Below, in pieces: positions 44,614-53,018 of a DNA stretch of 64,000 nt; the first letter of the stretch is position 1; every line of letters starts with the position of its first letter. The position numbers and the translations under genes are program-made. The notes beneath the pieces are model-generated. The model was given only the letters and a program-made list of their open reading frames with translations, was not told the origin of the DNA and did not search any database. The stretch comes from SHXR01 sp046160305 (GTDB lineage: Bacteria; Pseudomonadota; Gammaproteobacteria; Burkholderiales; SG8-39): positions 13,121 through 77,120 of the forward strand of contig JBJXGX010000025.1 in the NCBI GenBank assembly GCA_046160305.1, read 5' to 3'.

Positions 44614-46206
44614 ATGATCGCCAGGGTACTGACCGATACTGCGACGACTGCCGAGCACCTTTCTGTTTCCACCATTCGCAGCCTCGATCGCGCGGGCGTT
44701 GCGAGAGCCGCGGACGAGCTCGCCCGCGCAGGCAGCTTGAACAACCTTGCGCCAACTATCGATCAGCTCATCGCGGTCGCGGAGAAGCTGCGGGCCGAGC
44801 GCCTCTTCAATCCGATCATCGATCTCGCCTCAAGCGGCGTCTGGCAACGCGTCAAGAGTCCCTGGTTGACCCGGGTGCTCGGTCAGGCGTTGGTCGAGGA
44901 GGGGCGATTCAGCGAAGCCACGACGCACCTGCGATCAATTCTCACCACCGATCAGGCGCTCCAAGCCCAAGGACTCCTCGGGCGCATCGAGAAGCAGATC
45001 TTCGTGAATGAAGCAAGCGTCCAGGGCACGGGAGATCCGGCGCGCCTTGGCCGCGCCATCGACATCTATCTCGCCGCCTATGAGGGCGACAAAGCCCGGC
45101 CCAGTTGGCATGGCATCAACGCCGCCGCATTGCTCGCACGTGCGCGCCGAGACGGGATGACCCATCCAAGGCTCGATGATGTGGCGAAGATCGCCCGGGG
45201 AATCATCCGCAAGATCGGAACGGGTTTTGATCCGGGCGCCGTCGACGGCTGGAACCTCGCGACTCTAGGCGAGGCCCATCTGGTGCTCAACGACCTCGAT
45301 CAAGCCGAACTCTGGCTTCGTCGTTTTGCGGCTGCGGACAACCTCGAGCTCTTCGCGCTTGCAAGCACCACGCGACAATTGGAGGAAGTGTGGGGCCTGC
45401 GCGATGACCGCGCGCCCGGCAATCGGATTCTGCCGGTGCTCAAGCGCGCGCTGGCCCGCGAAGGGCGTCTGGCGCTGATCGCACCGCGATCGGTTCACGA
45501 AGCCACACCCGCATCGCTCGAGAAGGTGTTCGGCAACGCGGGCTTCATGACACCGGAAAAGCTCAGGCTCGGCTTGACGCGTTGCGAAGCGGTCGGACGC
45601 GTGGAAGAACTCACCGGCGAAGGATTCGGAACGGGATTCGTCCTGCCGGGAAACGCGCTCAAGAAGTCCTGGGGCAGCGCACTGGTCTTCGTGACGAACG
45701 CGCATGTCCTGAGCGAATCCGATCCCGATGCGGTGTCGCCCAAGAAGGCACAGGTCACGTTCCATGCGGTTCGTGATTCCAAGGGCAGGCCCCACACGAC
45801 GCGTCTTGGTGAGATCCTCGCCTCATCGCCGCCCGACAAGCTCGACCACACGATCGTTCGTATCAAGACGGCACCGCGCGGCGTGGCGTCGATCCCTCTT
45901 GCCGAGAAGCTGCCGTCCGCTGATTCGAAGGAGCGTCTGTACGCGATCGGCCATCCGAAGGGCGGCGCGCTTTCGTTTTCGATGCAGGATAACGAAATGC
46001 TCGACCATGGCGCACCGAAAAACGCACGCGTCCACTATCGAACGCCGACCGAGCCTGGCAGCTCCGGAAGCCCGATCTTCAACGCGAGTTGGGATCTGGT
46101 GGCACTGCATCACTCGGGTTCGGCCGCGATGAAAAAGATCCACGGTGAAGGCACCTACGAAGCGAACGAAGGAATCTGGATCCAGAAAATTCGCGCCGAT
46201 CTTTGA
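44614..46206 (+). CDS. TPR-S-like sensor fused to trypsin-like serine protease
   Basis: 530 residues. The N-terminal half (about 50-260) is all-helical and resembles the TPR-S/TRAFs-binding domain: GLLGRIEKQIF, a Y-x-x-A-Y element, WHGINAAALL and WNLATLGEAHL. The C-terminal half (about 330-520) is a trypsin-like protease with catalytic His364 (TNAHVLS), Asp411 (KLDHTIVRI) and Ser484 (PGSSGSPIF). No signal peptide, so it is cytosolic. TPR-S domains are known from conflict systems, where they are thought to sense a signal and switch an effector. GAGG precedes ATG 44614. The nuclease gene follows after 28 bp. Confidence 0.85.
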   Translation: MIARVLTDTATTAEHLSVSTIRSLDRAGVARAADELARAGSLNNLAPTIDQLIAVAEKLRAERLFNPIIDLASSGVWQRVKSPWLTRVLGQALVEEGRFSEATTHLRSILTTDQALQAQGLLGRIEKQIFVNEASVQGTGDPARLGRAIDIYLAAYEGDKARPSWHGINAAALLARARRDGMTHPRLDDVAKIARGIIRKIGTGFDPGAVDGWNLATLGEAHLVLNDLDQAELWLRRFAAADNLELFALASTTRQLEEVWGLRDDRAPGNRILPVLKRALAREGRLALIAPRSVHEATPASLEKVFGNAGFMTPEKLRLGLTRCEAVGRVEELTGEGFGTGFVLPGNALKKSWGSALVFVTNAHVLSESDPDAVSPKKAQVTFHAVRDSKGRPHTTRLGEILASSPPDKLDHTIVRIKTAPRGVASIPLAEKLPSADSKERLYAIGHPKGGALSFSMQDNEMLDHGAPKNARVHYRTPTEPGSSGSPIFNASWDLVALHHSGSAAMKKIHGEGTYEANEGIWIQKIRADL

Positions 46207-46234
46207 AATCAACCAACGACTTGGAGGCAGCGAC

Positions 46235-47194
46235 ATGGCACAGGGAAGGACCGTGCGTTTTGAGGACATGGAGTGGTTGGGCGGCAAACCGGCGACCAGC
46301 AGGCAACCTGTGGCAGAAGCGGCCGACCTCGAACGGGTACGTGTTCAGGAGATTCGTATTCATGCGGCCAGCCACTTCAAGGGACGAAAGGGCTTCGATC
46401 CCGCGTTCATTTCGGGCTTTCGCGTTCCGTTGCCGCGCGTTATCGGCGCGCTCAAAGGTGATGAGGCGCCGCTCGTAAGCGGGTCCGGGCATGTTCTGCA
46501 CTACACGCACTTCTCGTCGGTGCTATCGAAGTCGCGCCGCGTTCCGCTCTACACGGCCTGCAACATCGACGGCCGGGCGTCGGTGAAGGTGCCGCGCGGC
46601 AACAAGGACGTTTGGTTCTACGACGGCAGGATCGCGATCGAGCACCAGGTGGGCGAAGACCTCTATGAAGGGAACATTCTTGATCGCGGACATCTGGTGC
46701 GCCGTGAAGATCCCGTGTGGGGTGTGAGCGCGAAGCTCGCGAACGACGATACGTTCCACTTCACGAACTGCGCGCCGCAAGCAAGCGCCATGAACCAGAA
46801 GACCTGGCTCGGCCTTGAAGACTACATTCTGCAGAACGCGCGGGCCCACGATCTGAAGATCAGCGTATTCACCGGCCCGGTTTTTCGCGCGGACGATACG
46901 GTCTATCGTGGTGTGCGCATTCCCAAGGAATACTGGAAGGTGGTCGCCATCCGCACACCGGAGCGCCCATCGGTGACCGCGTATCTGCTCAGTCAGGCGA
47001 AGCTGCTGGCCGACCTGGAATTCGTATTCGGGAAGTACAAGACCTATCAGGTGGCCATCAAGGAAGTCGAGACGCTCACCGGCCTTGATTTCGGCGGGTT
47101 GTCGCAATACGACGGCTTCTCGAACAGCGCCGTACGCGAAAGTGCGCGATGGCCGCGTGCCGAGCTAAAGGACTGGAAAGCGATACGGATCTAG
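46235..47194 (+). CDS. DNA/RNA non-specific endonuclease (NUC family)
   Basis: 319 residues. An N-terminal extension of about 75 residues precedes the betabeta-alpha-metal nuclease domain. The active-site motif DRGHL is at 150-154, followed by FHFTNCAPQASAMNQKTW, which supplies the metal-binding Asn and the conserved tail. It should cut double- and single-stranded nucleic acid. No signal peptide is seen, so the enzyme would be toxic unless held inactive. GGAGG lies 8 bases before ATG 46235. Coupling to the upstream protease suggests control by cleavage, an inference. Confidence 0.87.
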   Translation: MAQGRTVRFEDMEWLGGKPATSRQPVAEAADLERVRVQEIRIHAASHFKGRKGFDPAFISGFRVPLPRVIGALKGDEAPLVSGSGHVLHYTHFSSVLSKSRRVPLYTACNIDGRASVKVPRGNKDVWFYDGRIAIEHQVGEDLYEGNILDRGHLVRREDPVWGVSAKLANDDTFHFTNCAPQASAMNQKTWLGLEDYILQNARAHDLKISVFTGPVFRADDTVYRGVRIPKEYWKVVAIRTPERPSVTAYLLSQAKLLADLEFVFGKYKTYQVAIKEVETLTGLDFGGLSQYDGFSNSAVRESARWPRAELKDWKAIRI

Positions 47195-47224
47195 GAATCT
47201 GAGCGGTCTGCCGCGCAGATTCCT
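47193..47224. terminator. Bidirectional hairpin between nuclease and GH19 genes
   Basis: AGGAATCTG (47193-47201) pairs with CAGATTCCT (47216-47224); inside, GCGG pairs with CCGC around a 4-base loop, with one A-G mismatch. The hairpin starts on the stop codon of the nuclease gene and sits between two convergent genes. It lacks U-runs on both sides. Confidence 0.6.
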
Positions 47225-47233
47225 CGGGATGCA

Positions 47234-48151
47234 TCAACGTTTCGTTTTTTTCGCAGCCCGCGTCGGCGCGCTCGTACGCTCGGTGACGGACTTTCGCGCG
47301 GCACGCTTGGATGGCTTCGCTTTGGTCGACTTGGCCTTGACGGACTTGGATGATGCGACGTTGCGCCTTGCGACTGCCGCCTTCGCAGGCTTGCTCTTCG
47401 CAGGCTTGCTCTTCGCGGTCCTGCTCTTCGCAGCCTTGCCCTTCGTGGCAGTCGGCTTGACCGGCTGTGCTTTGGGCCTCGCGGCCGTCATCGGCGCCGC
47501 ACCGCGTGGAAGCGATTCCAACGCGTCGATCCCGAGCGCCACACACCCCGATTTCCAGAATGCCAACCGTTCGCTCAAACCGTGCGCGGGATTCTTGCCG
47601 TTGACCTTGGCACTGATCGCCCCGCAACTTTTTACGGTATTGGCGTCGGCCAGCGCATTCAGCTTGTTCACACTCCAAAACCATGCGGCCGCCAACGCGC
47701 CGGCGACAGGCTCCTGCACGAGATCAGGGTTTGCCTCGATGTCCATTCCGATGGCTGCACCGCAGGCACGGTAGTTTGCGCGGCCGGTCAACTGGATCGG
47801 GCCGCGGCCCCGATAACGCCAGCCGTCACCGCTTGCTTCATTCCCGTTGCCGATTCGGTTCGCGTACGCACGATTCGCGATCTTCGCCGGCTGCCGCTCG
47901 TAGGATTTGGCCTGATCCGGCGTGAAATATCGACTGAAGATCGCAAGCAACCCCGGCGCGCCGTAATTCAGGTTCTCGACCAGCGTTTTCAGTTGTCCGG
48001 ACTCATGCGCGAGTTGTGCGAGGAACGCCGCCTCGCGTGCAGGCGAATTGATGTCGAATCGGGCCATTGCGTCATTGAGCGGTTGGAGAAATTTCTCGGC
48101 TGCCGATCCGGCCTTCGGCATGATGTTTTTCAGCTGCTCTAGTGCGATCAT
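47234..48151 (-). CDS. GH19 family lysozyme/chitinase with Lys-rich tail
   Basis: 305 residues. The N-terminal about 215 residues form a GH19 domain: FLAQLAHESGQLKTLVEN (catalytic Glu50 of HES), RYRGRGPIQLTGRANY and a C-terminal substrate lobe. GH19 enzymes of this size without signal peptide are common as phage-type endolysins. The remaining about 85 residues are Lys/Ala/Ser/Pro repeats (SKPAKSKPAK), histone-H1-like. AGGAGGG precedes the ATG. It may be a domesticated prophage lysin; no other phage gene is nearby. Confidence 0.85.
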   Translation of the reverse strand: MIALEQLKNIMPKAGSAAEKFLQPLNDAMARFDINSPAREAAFLAQLAHESGQLKTLVENLNYGAPGLLAIFSRYFTPDQAKSYERQPAKIANRAYANRIGNGNEASGDGWRYRGRGPIQLTGRANYRACGAAIGMDIEANPDLVQEPVAGALAAAWFWSVNKLNALADANTVKSCGAISAKVNGKNPAHGLSERLAFWKSGCVALGIDALESLPRGAAPMTAARPKAQPVKPTATKGKAAKSRTAKSKPAKSKPAKAAVARRNVASSKSVKAKSTKAKPSKRAARKSVTERTSAPTRAAKKTKR

Positions 48152-48203
48152 CGCGGACCCTCCTAGTTATCCGTGCTCACCGTCAGCTTCGATCGAGCGC
48201 CGG

Positions 48204-49562
48204 TCAAGCCGCACTGGCGAGGCCGATTTCGGAAAGGATCCGGCGACCCGACTCGCGAAGCGCGGCTTTCTTGCCGTGCAGATACGGATACAGCATCTTG
48301 CCGTCACGCTTCTTGAATTCACCGGCGATGAGCACATGCTCGATGTTGGACAAGCTCGTTTGGGTCACGACGGTCGTGACCGGATCGTGGATCGGCCACA
48401 TGTTGAGGTCGTCGGCATGGATGACGACGATATCGGCTTGCTTGCCCGGGGTAAGCGAGCCGATGCGGTGCGCCTGCTTCAGCATCTTCGCGCCTTCGAT
48501 CGTGATCCACTCGAGCGCTTCCCGGCAATAGATCGTCGATGTCGGCGGCAGCTTGCCGATCGTGCGACGCGATTCGTCGTTGTCCAGACCACGCTGGCTC
48601 GCCATCGTGACGCGCGCCACCGCCAGCATATCGCCGCCGATCATCGACTCGAGATCCACACCGAGCGACGGTTGCGCGCCGAGTTTGCGCAGGCGCCCGG
48701 TAATGGCGAACCCATGGCCTTGCGCCAGTTCGGTTTCCGGTGTCAGCGAGAAGGTCACGCCCTGTCCGAGCATGAAACGAAGCTGCTCGTCGGTCAGCGT
48801 CTGCCCATGCACGATGTTGTTGTTGTCACCAAGCAGACCGTCCTTGCGCAGGCGATCCCAGCCGTCTGGTGTGCGTGCTTCAGCGCCGGCGCAATGCATG
48901 CTCGCGATGAGCCCGTATTCGCGCGCGAGCCTGAAATCGTCCACCGCCACGTCGTAGGTCGAGTAGTGCGGCCCGAGAATGGCAAGACCGAGATTGACGA
49001 GCTGGTCCTTGCTGGTGAAGCGTGTCTTCGCGAGCCTCTCGACTTCCGAGCGCGGATGCGGCACTTCCCAGAACGGCTTTTGTCCGGGTTTAGGATCAGG
49101 TTTGGGCGAGCCATGAAAGAACGTCGCACGAATACCGGATTCGATGAGCCCGTCAATCGCCCGATCGGTGTGGTCGGGGGTCGGATTGTTGTGGCACCAG
49201 TCGCCAAGGGTCGTGGTGCCGCAGTTGATCTGATTGAGTGCGCCCATCAAGGTCGCAATGTACAGATCATCGGGCTTGAACCTGGTCGCGAGCCCGGCGT
49301 GCATATGATGGAAGTATTCGATCAAGGTCCAGTTCGCCGCCACCCCGCGCAGCGCGGTCTGCCATGTATGCATATGCGCATTGACGAGCCCGGGGATGAC
49401 AATCCGCCCCGTTCCGTCGATGATTGCGGCGTTCGGCGCATTGATCGAAGGCGCGATCGCCTTGATCTTGTCGCCATCGATGAGGAGATCTCCCTTGGCA
49501 AGATCGCCGATCGACGGGTCGAGCGTGACAAGGGTGGCGCCTTTGACGAGGGTCTGGGCCAT
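48204..49562 (-). CDS. TRZ/ATZ-type metal-dependent amidohydrolase
   Basis: 452 residues. Composite barrel with the metal motif NAHMHTWQTAL, later SMHCAGAEA and NNNIVHGQTL, and the C-terminal LTPGKQADIVVIHADDLNMWP. Members hydrolyse amino- or chloro-groups and ring amides of s-triazines, guanine, cytosine or hydantoin-like compounds. The exact substrate is not clear. It lies 19 bp after the dehydrogenase gene in the same operon. Confidence 0.88.
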   Translation of the reverse strand: MAQTLVKGATLVTLDPSIGDLAKGDLLIDGDKIKAIAPSINAPNAAIIDGTGRIVIPGLVNAHMHTWQTALRGVAANWTLIEYFHHMHAGLATRFKPDDLYIATLMGALNQINCGTTTLGDWCHNNPTPDHTDRAIDGLIESGIRATFFHGSPKPDPKPGQKPFWEVPHPRSEVERLAKTRFTSKDQLVNLGLAILGPHYSTYDVAVDDFRLAREYGLIASMHCAGAEARTPDGWDRLRKDGLLGDNNNIVHGQTLTDEQLRFMLGQGVTFSLTPETELAQGHGFAITGRLRKLGAQPSLGVDLESMIGGDMLAVARVTMASQRGLDNDESRRTIGKLPPTSTIYCREALEWITIEGAKMLKQAHRIGSLTPGKQADIVVIHADDLNMWPIHDPVTTVVTQTSLSNIEHVLIAGEFKKRDGKMLYPYLHGKKAALRESGRRILSEIGLASAA

Positions 49563-49581
49563 GGGTGTTCGCCTGGATGCA

Positions 49582-50508
49582 CTAATCGGACAAACCGTCC
49601 GACACCTTCACATTTTCCGCTTTCAATTCGAGGGCAGCCGCCTTGGCCAACTCAACAATGAGTACGGAGAAGTCCATATCTTCGTAACCACGCCCGACGA
49701 CGCTTGCGATCGACTCGCGCGTCGCCGCGGCAGCGGGCATTGTCACCCCGAATTTTCTCCCGGCCATCATGCCAAGATCCATGTCCTTCAATAGCAGCTT
49801 GCTCGTGAAGGTCACGGCGAAATCGAGGTTCACCAGCGCGGGCGTTTTATAGCGGGTGTACATCGATCCGAGCACGCTGTTGTTGATCGACTCCAGAAAC
49901 ACGCTGCGCGGAATGCCGGCCTTCTCGGCGAGCACGGTGATCTCGCATAACGATTGGATGATCACCCCGAACATGGTGTTGTGCGCGATCTTCCAGACGC
50001 GCGCCAACTCACCGGCGCCGACATACGTGACGCCGCGTCCGAACATCTTAAGGTAGGGCTCGGCGAGCGAGAACGAGGTCTTGGGCCCGGAGGCAACCGT
50101 CCACAGCTTTCCCGCCTTGACGACCTTGCCATTGCCTGAGACCGGTGCGGACAGGTAACTCACTCGCATCTTTTCGCACTGTTCACGTATCTCAGCCGAG
50201 CCATCATCGGAAATCGACGACGTATCGACGACGAGCCGCGGCCGGATTCGACCGGTGAGCAAACCGCCCTTGTCGAAGAGGACCTGCTTCACGTCCTTGG
50301 TCGTTGAGAGACTGGTAAAGACGATGTCGCGATCAGCGAGGTCGGTGATCTTCTTGACCACCTTCGCGCCGTGCTCCCCGAGCGGTTCGGCCTTGGAGCT
50401 GGTTCGATTCCAGACGGAAATATCGCACCCGCTCTTCGCGAGCCGATATGCGATCGCGTAGCCCATCCGCCCCAATCCGATCCAGCCGAGTGTGTGCTTG
50501 CCTGCCAT
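49582..50508 (-). CDS. NAD(P)-binding beta-hydroxyacid dehydrogenase (paralogue)
   Basis: 308 residues. Rossmann loop GWIGLGRMGYAIAYRL, substrate motif APVSGNGKVV and catalytic region WKIAHNTMFGV identify the 3-hydroxyisobutyrate dehydrogenase family. It probably reduces or oxidises a small hydroxyacid made in the pathway. It lies between a Bug receptor and the TRZ/ATZ amidohydrolase. Confidence 0.88.
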   Translation of the reverse strand: MAGKHTLGWIGLGRMGYAIAYRLAKSGCDISVWNRTSSKAEPLGEHGAKVVKKITDLADRDIVFTSLSTTKDVKQVLFDKGGLLTGRIRPRLVVDTSSISDDGSAEIREQCEKMRVSYLSAPVSGNGKVVKAGKLWTVASGPKTSFSLAEPYLKMFGRGVTYVGAGELARVWKIAHNTMFGVIIQSLCEITVLAEKAGIPRSVFLESINNSVLGSMYTRYKTPALVNLDFAVTFTSKLLLKDMDLGMMAGRKFGVTMPAAAATRESIASVVGRGYEDMDFSVLIVELAKAAALELKAENVKVSDGLSD

Positions 50509-50593
50509 GCCGCTTCCCTTCCTTCTTCGATTTTCCGGCGCATTCGGAGTACTGACCTCGCCGGTTGGAGTGTGTTTGTTCGTGACGCCGCGT

Positions 50594-51610
50594 CTAGTTC
50601 ACCTTTGCACCGGTCGCCTTGACCACGCGCGACCAGCGCTCGATTTCGGATCGGATGAACGCCGCAAACTCCGCCGGCGTGCCACCGAGTGCTTCCATAC
50701 CTTGCGCCTGCAGCCTTTCACGCACCGACGGCGTTGCCAGTACCTGTTGCAATTCGGCGTTCATGCGATGGACGATCGCCTCTGGGGTGCCGGCGGGCGC
50801 GGCGAACCCGAACCAAGCGGACGCCTCGAGCTCCGGGTAGCCCTGACCAGCCAGGGTCGGAAGCTCAGGCCAGGAAGCGAGCGGCTTCAACGATGTGACG
50901 CCGAGCGCCTTCAATTTGCCGGCCTTCACCTGCGAAATCACGACCGGTACGCTCGCATAGGTCATCGTCACATCACCCGCCATCACCGCGGTCACGGCCT
51001 GCGGTGTGCTCTTGTACGGAATATGGTTCACCTTGACATTGGCGAGCCAATTCAGCATCTCGCCTGACATGTGCATCGATGTCCCCGACCCACCGGAGGC
51101 AAAGGTCAACTCGCCCGGTTTCTGTTTCGCCAACTCAACGAGATCCTTCAGCGACTGCACCGGCAGGCTGGGCGCGACGACCAGCACGTTTGGATTTCCC
51201 GCGACCAGACCAACCGGCACGAAGTCCTTGATCGGGTCGAAGGGCATCTTCGAATAGATCGCAGGGTTGACGCCATGGGTGCTCGACGAGGCAAGCAGGA
51301 AGGCATAACCGTCCGGCGCTGATTTGGCCGCGGCTTCTCCGGCGATATTGCCACCCGCTCCGGCGCGATTCTCGATGATGAACGGCTGCCCCATTCGCTT
51401 CGACAACTCATCGCCGATGATGCGCGCAAGAATGTCCGCGGCCGCCCCCGGACCGATGGTGACATAGATGCGCACCGGCTTCGACGGGTACGGCTGCGCC
51501 ACCGCGAGATGCGCCACGCCTAGGATCGACATGGCCATGACTAGCCACGGGAGTATTCCGCGACCAAGTATTCCCCGACCCGTTTCGCGGCGCCGCGTAT
51601 CGCCCCTCAT
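50594..51610 (-). CDS. Tripartite tricarboxylate transporter receptor (Bug family)
   Basis: 338 residues. The ATG at 51610 overlaps the RidA stop (ATGA). The signal peptide is long, with the hydrophobic core LPWLVMAMSILGVAHLAVA. The mature part has the Bug signature: YPSKPVRIYVTIGPGAAADI, then ENRAGAGGNIAGEAAAKSAPDG in pieces. Bug proteins bind carboxylates in the periplasm for TctAB-type carriers. No tctA or tctB is in this window, so this is an orphan receptor, as usual in Burkholderiales. Confidence 0.9.
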   Translation of the reverse strand: MRGDTRRRETGRGILGRGILPWLVMAMSILGVAHLAVAQPYPSKPVRIYVTIGPGAAADILARIIGDELSKRMGQPFIIENRAGAGGNIAGEAAAKSAPDGYAFLLASSSTHGVNPAIYSKMPFDPIKDFVPVGLVAGNPNVLVVAPSLPVQSLKDLVELAKQKPGELTFASGGSGTSMHMSGEMLNWLANVKVNHIPYKSTPQAVTAVMAGDVTMTYASVPVVISQVKAGKLKALGVTSLKPLASWPELPTLAGQGYPELEASAWFGFAAPAGTPEAIVHRMNAELQQVLATPSVRERLQAQGMEALGGTPAEFAAFIRSEIERWSRVVKATGAKVN

Positions 51611-52002
51611 ACGACCGCGACGCCTTGTATTTCGAGCATCATGCCGGGCCGCGCGAAATGCGATACGGTGATGAGCGCGCTGGCTGGAAACTTGCCGTCT
51701 GGAAATTTCTCGCCGCGGAGCTTCACGAACCGGTCCCCAAGGCGTGAATCGTTGATGAATACGGTCATGGTCACGAGATTCGCGAGCGACCCGCCGCAGC
51801 GGCGCAGGGTCTTGTCGATGAGCGCGAAGCACACATGTGTCTGTGCCTCGAAGTCGTACGAGATGTCCTTGCCCGACTCATCGGTGGTCGCAGTCTGGCC
51901 CGCAAGCCAGATGGTCTTCCCGCCCTCGGTGATCACGGCGGGGGAATAGGCACGCGTCTTTTGAAAGCCGCTGCCTTCGAGATGGGTGGTTTTGGCGGTC
52001 AT
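51607..52002 (-). CDS. RidA-family protein
   Basis: 131 residues, complete RidA fold: YSPAVITEGGKTIWLAGQ, LRRCGGSLANLVTMTVFI and FARPGMMLEIQGVAVV. The conserved final part is present, and there is no added tail, unlike the paralogue at 42795. It likely removes reactive imines or acts on a pathway enamine. It overlaps the downstream Bug gene by ATGA, so the two are translationally coupled. Confidence 0.9.
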   Translation of the reverse strand: MTAKTTHLEGSGFQKTRAYSPAVITEGGKTIWLAGQTATTDESGKDISYDFEAQTHVCFALIDKTLRRCGGSLANLVTMTVFINDSRLGDRFVKLRGEKFPDGKFPASALITVSHFARPGMMLEIQGVAVV

Positions 52003-52030
52003 CGTTGGAACCCTCCGGATATCGTCGTAG

Positions 52031-52999
52031 TCAATTCGCCTTGATCCCCGCCGCCTTGATGAGCTTCGCGTTGTCTTCCAACTCCTTCGCGATCATGGCC
52101 TGAAATTCCACCATGCCCATCGTCAGCGGCTCCACACCGAGCTTCGCGAAACGCTCCTGCACGTCGGGCGATTGAACGGCTCTGTTGAGTTCCGAATGCA
52201 GCCGCTCGACCAGCGCACGGGGCGTCTGGCCGGACACCAGGCCACCAATCCAGAAGTGGTAGTCCGAGTTGGCATAGCCGAGCTCCGCCGACGTCGGCAC
52301 GTCAGGGAGCAGATTCGAGCGCCGTTGCGAGCCCATCGCCAACGCAACCAACCGTCCGTCTTTCAGATGCGGCATGATCGAAAAAGTCGGGGCGACGAAA
52401 TAATCGGCGCGGCCGGTCAAGACCTCCGTCAACGCTTCCGGTGTGCCTTTGAAGTGGATATGTACGACATCGATGCCGGCCGAAAATCTGAATCGTTCGG
52501 CGTTCATGTGGGTAGAACTGCCCACCCCCGCCGTCGTCACATTGAAGGTGCCGGGCTTCGCCTTTGCCGCGGCAACCAGTTCATGCAGATTCTTGTAGCC
52601 CTTCGCGGGCGATGTGACGATCGTGGTCGGCATCACCGCCAAGGCCGCGACCGGGGTGATGTCCTTGTGCGGATCGAATTGCAACGGCGAAATCAGGGTC
52701 GACACCGTATAGGCGGCGGCATGGATCAAGATCGTATGCCCGTCGGGTTCGCCCTTGGCAATCGAGGTCGTCGCGATCAAACCACCGGCACCCAGGCGGT
52801 TCTCGACGATGACCGATTGCCCAAGGTTCGCCTGCATGCGATCGGCGATCGCCCGCGCGACGGTGTCGGTCGCGCTGCCAGGCGTGGTGCCGGAGATGAG
52901 TCGGACCGTTTTGCTCGGATACGTCTGGGCCAACGCAGCGCTGGCAAGCGCTGCGAACGCGACGCCAATGCCGATCGCGATTACACGTTGAATCATCAT
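52031..52999 (-). CDS. Tripartite tricarboxylate transporter receptor (Bug family, second)
   Basis: 322 residues. GGAGGG lies just upstream of two adjacent ATGs (52999 or 52996). The signal peptide ends at ASAALAQ and the Bug motif YPSKTVRLISGTTPGSATD follows. It binds an unknown carboxylate. The pairing RidA-Bug-Bug in one operon suggests uptake of the compound that the operon degrades. Confidence 0.9.
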   Translation of the reverse strand: MMIQRVIAIGIGVAFAALASAALAQTYPSKTVRLISGTTPGSATDTVARAIADRMQANLGQSVIVENRLGAGGLIATTSIAKGEPDGHTILIHAAAYTVSTLISPLQFDPHKDITPVAALAVMPTTIVTSPAKGYKNLHELVAAAKAKPGTFNVTTAGVGSSTHMNAERFRFSAGIDVVHIHFKGTPEALTEVLTGRADYFVAPTFSIMPHLKDGRLVALAMGSQRRSNLLPDVPTSAELGYANSDYHFWIGGLVSGQTPRALVERLHSELNRAVQSPDVQERFAKLGVEPLTMGMVEFQAMIAKELEDNAKLIKAAGIKAN

Positions 53000-53018
53000 C
53001 GTCCCTCCTTGTGCGTCG

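Noticed and set aside
48048..49661. 537-codon open frame on the plus strand
   Set aside because: Antisense to the TRZ/ATZ amidohydrolase and the GH19 start; no domain.
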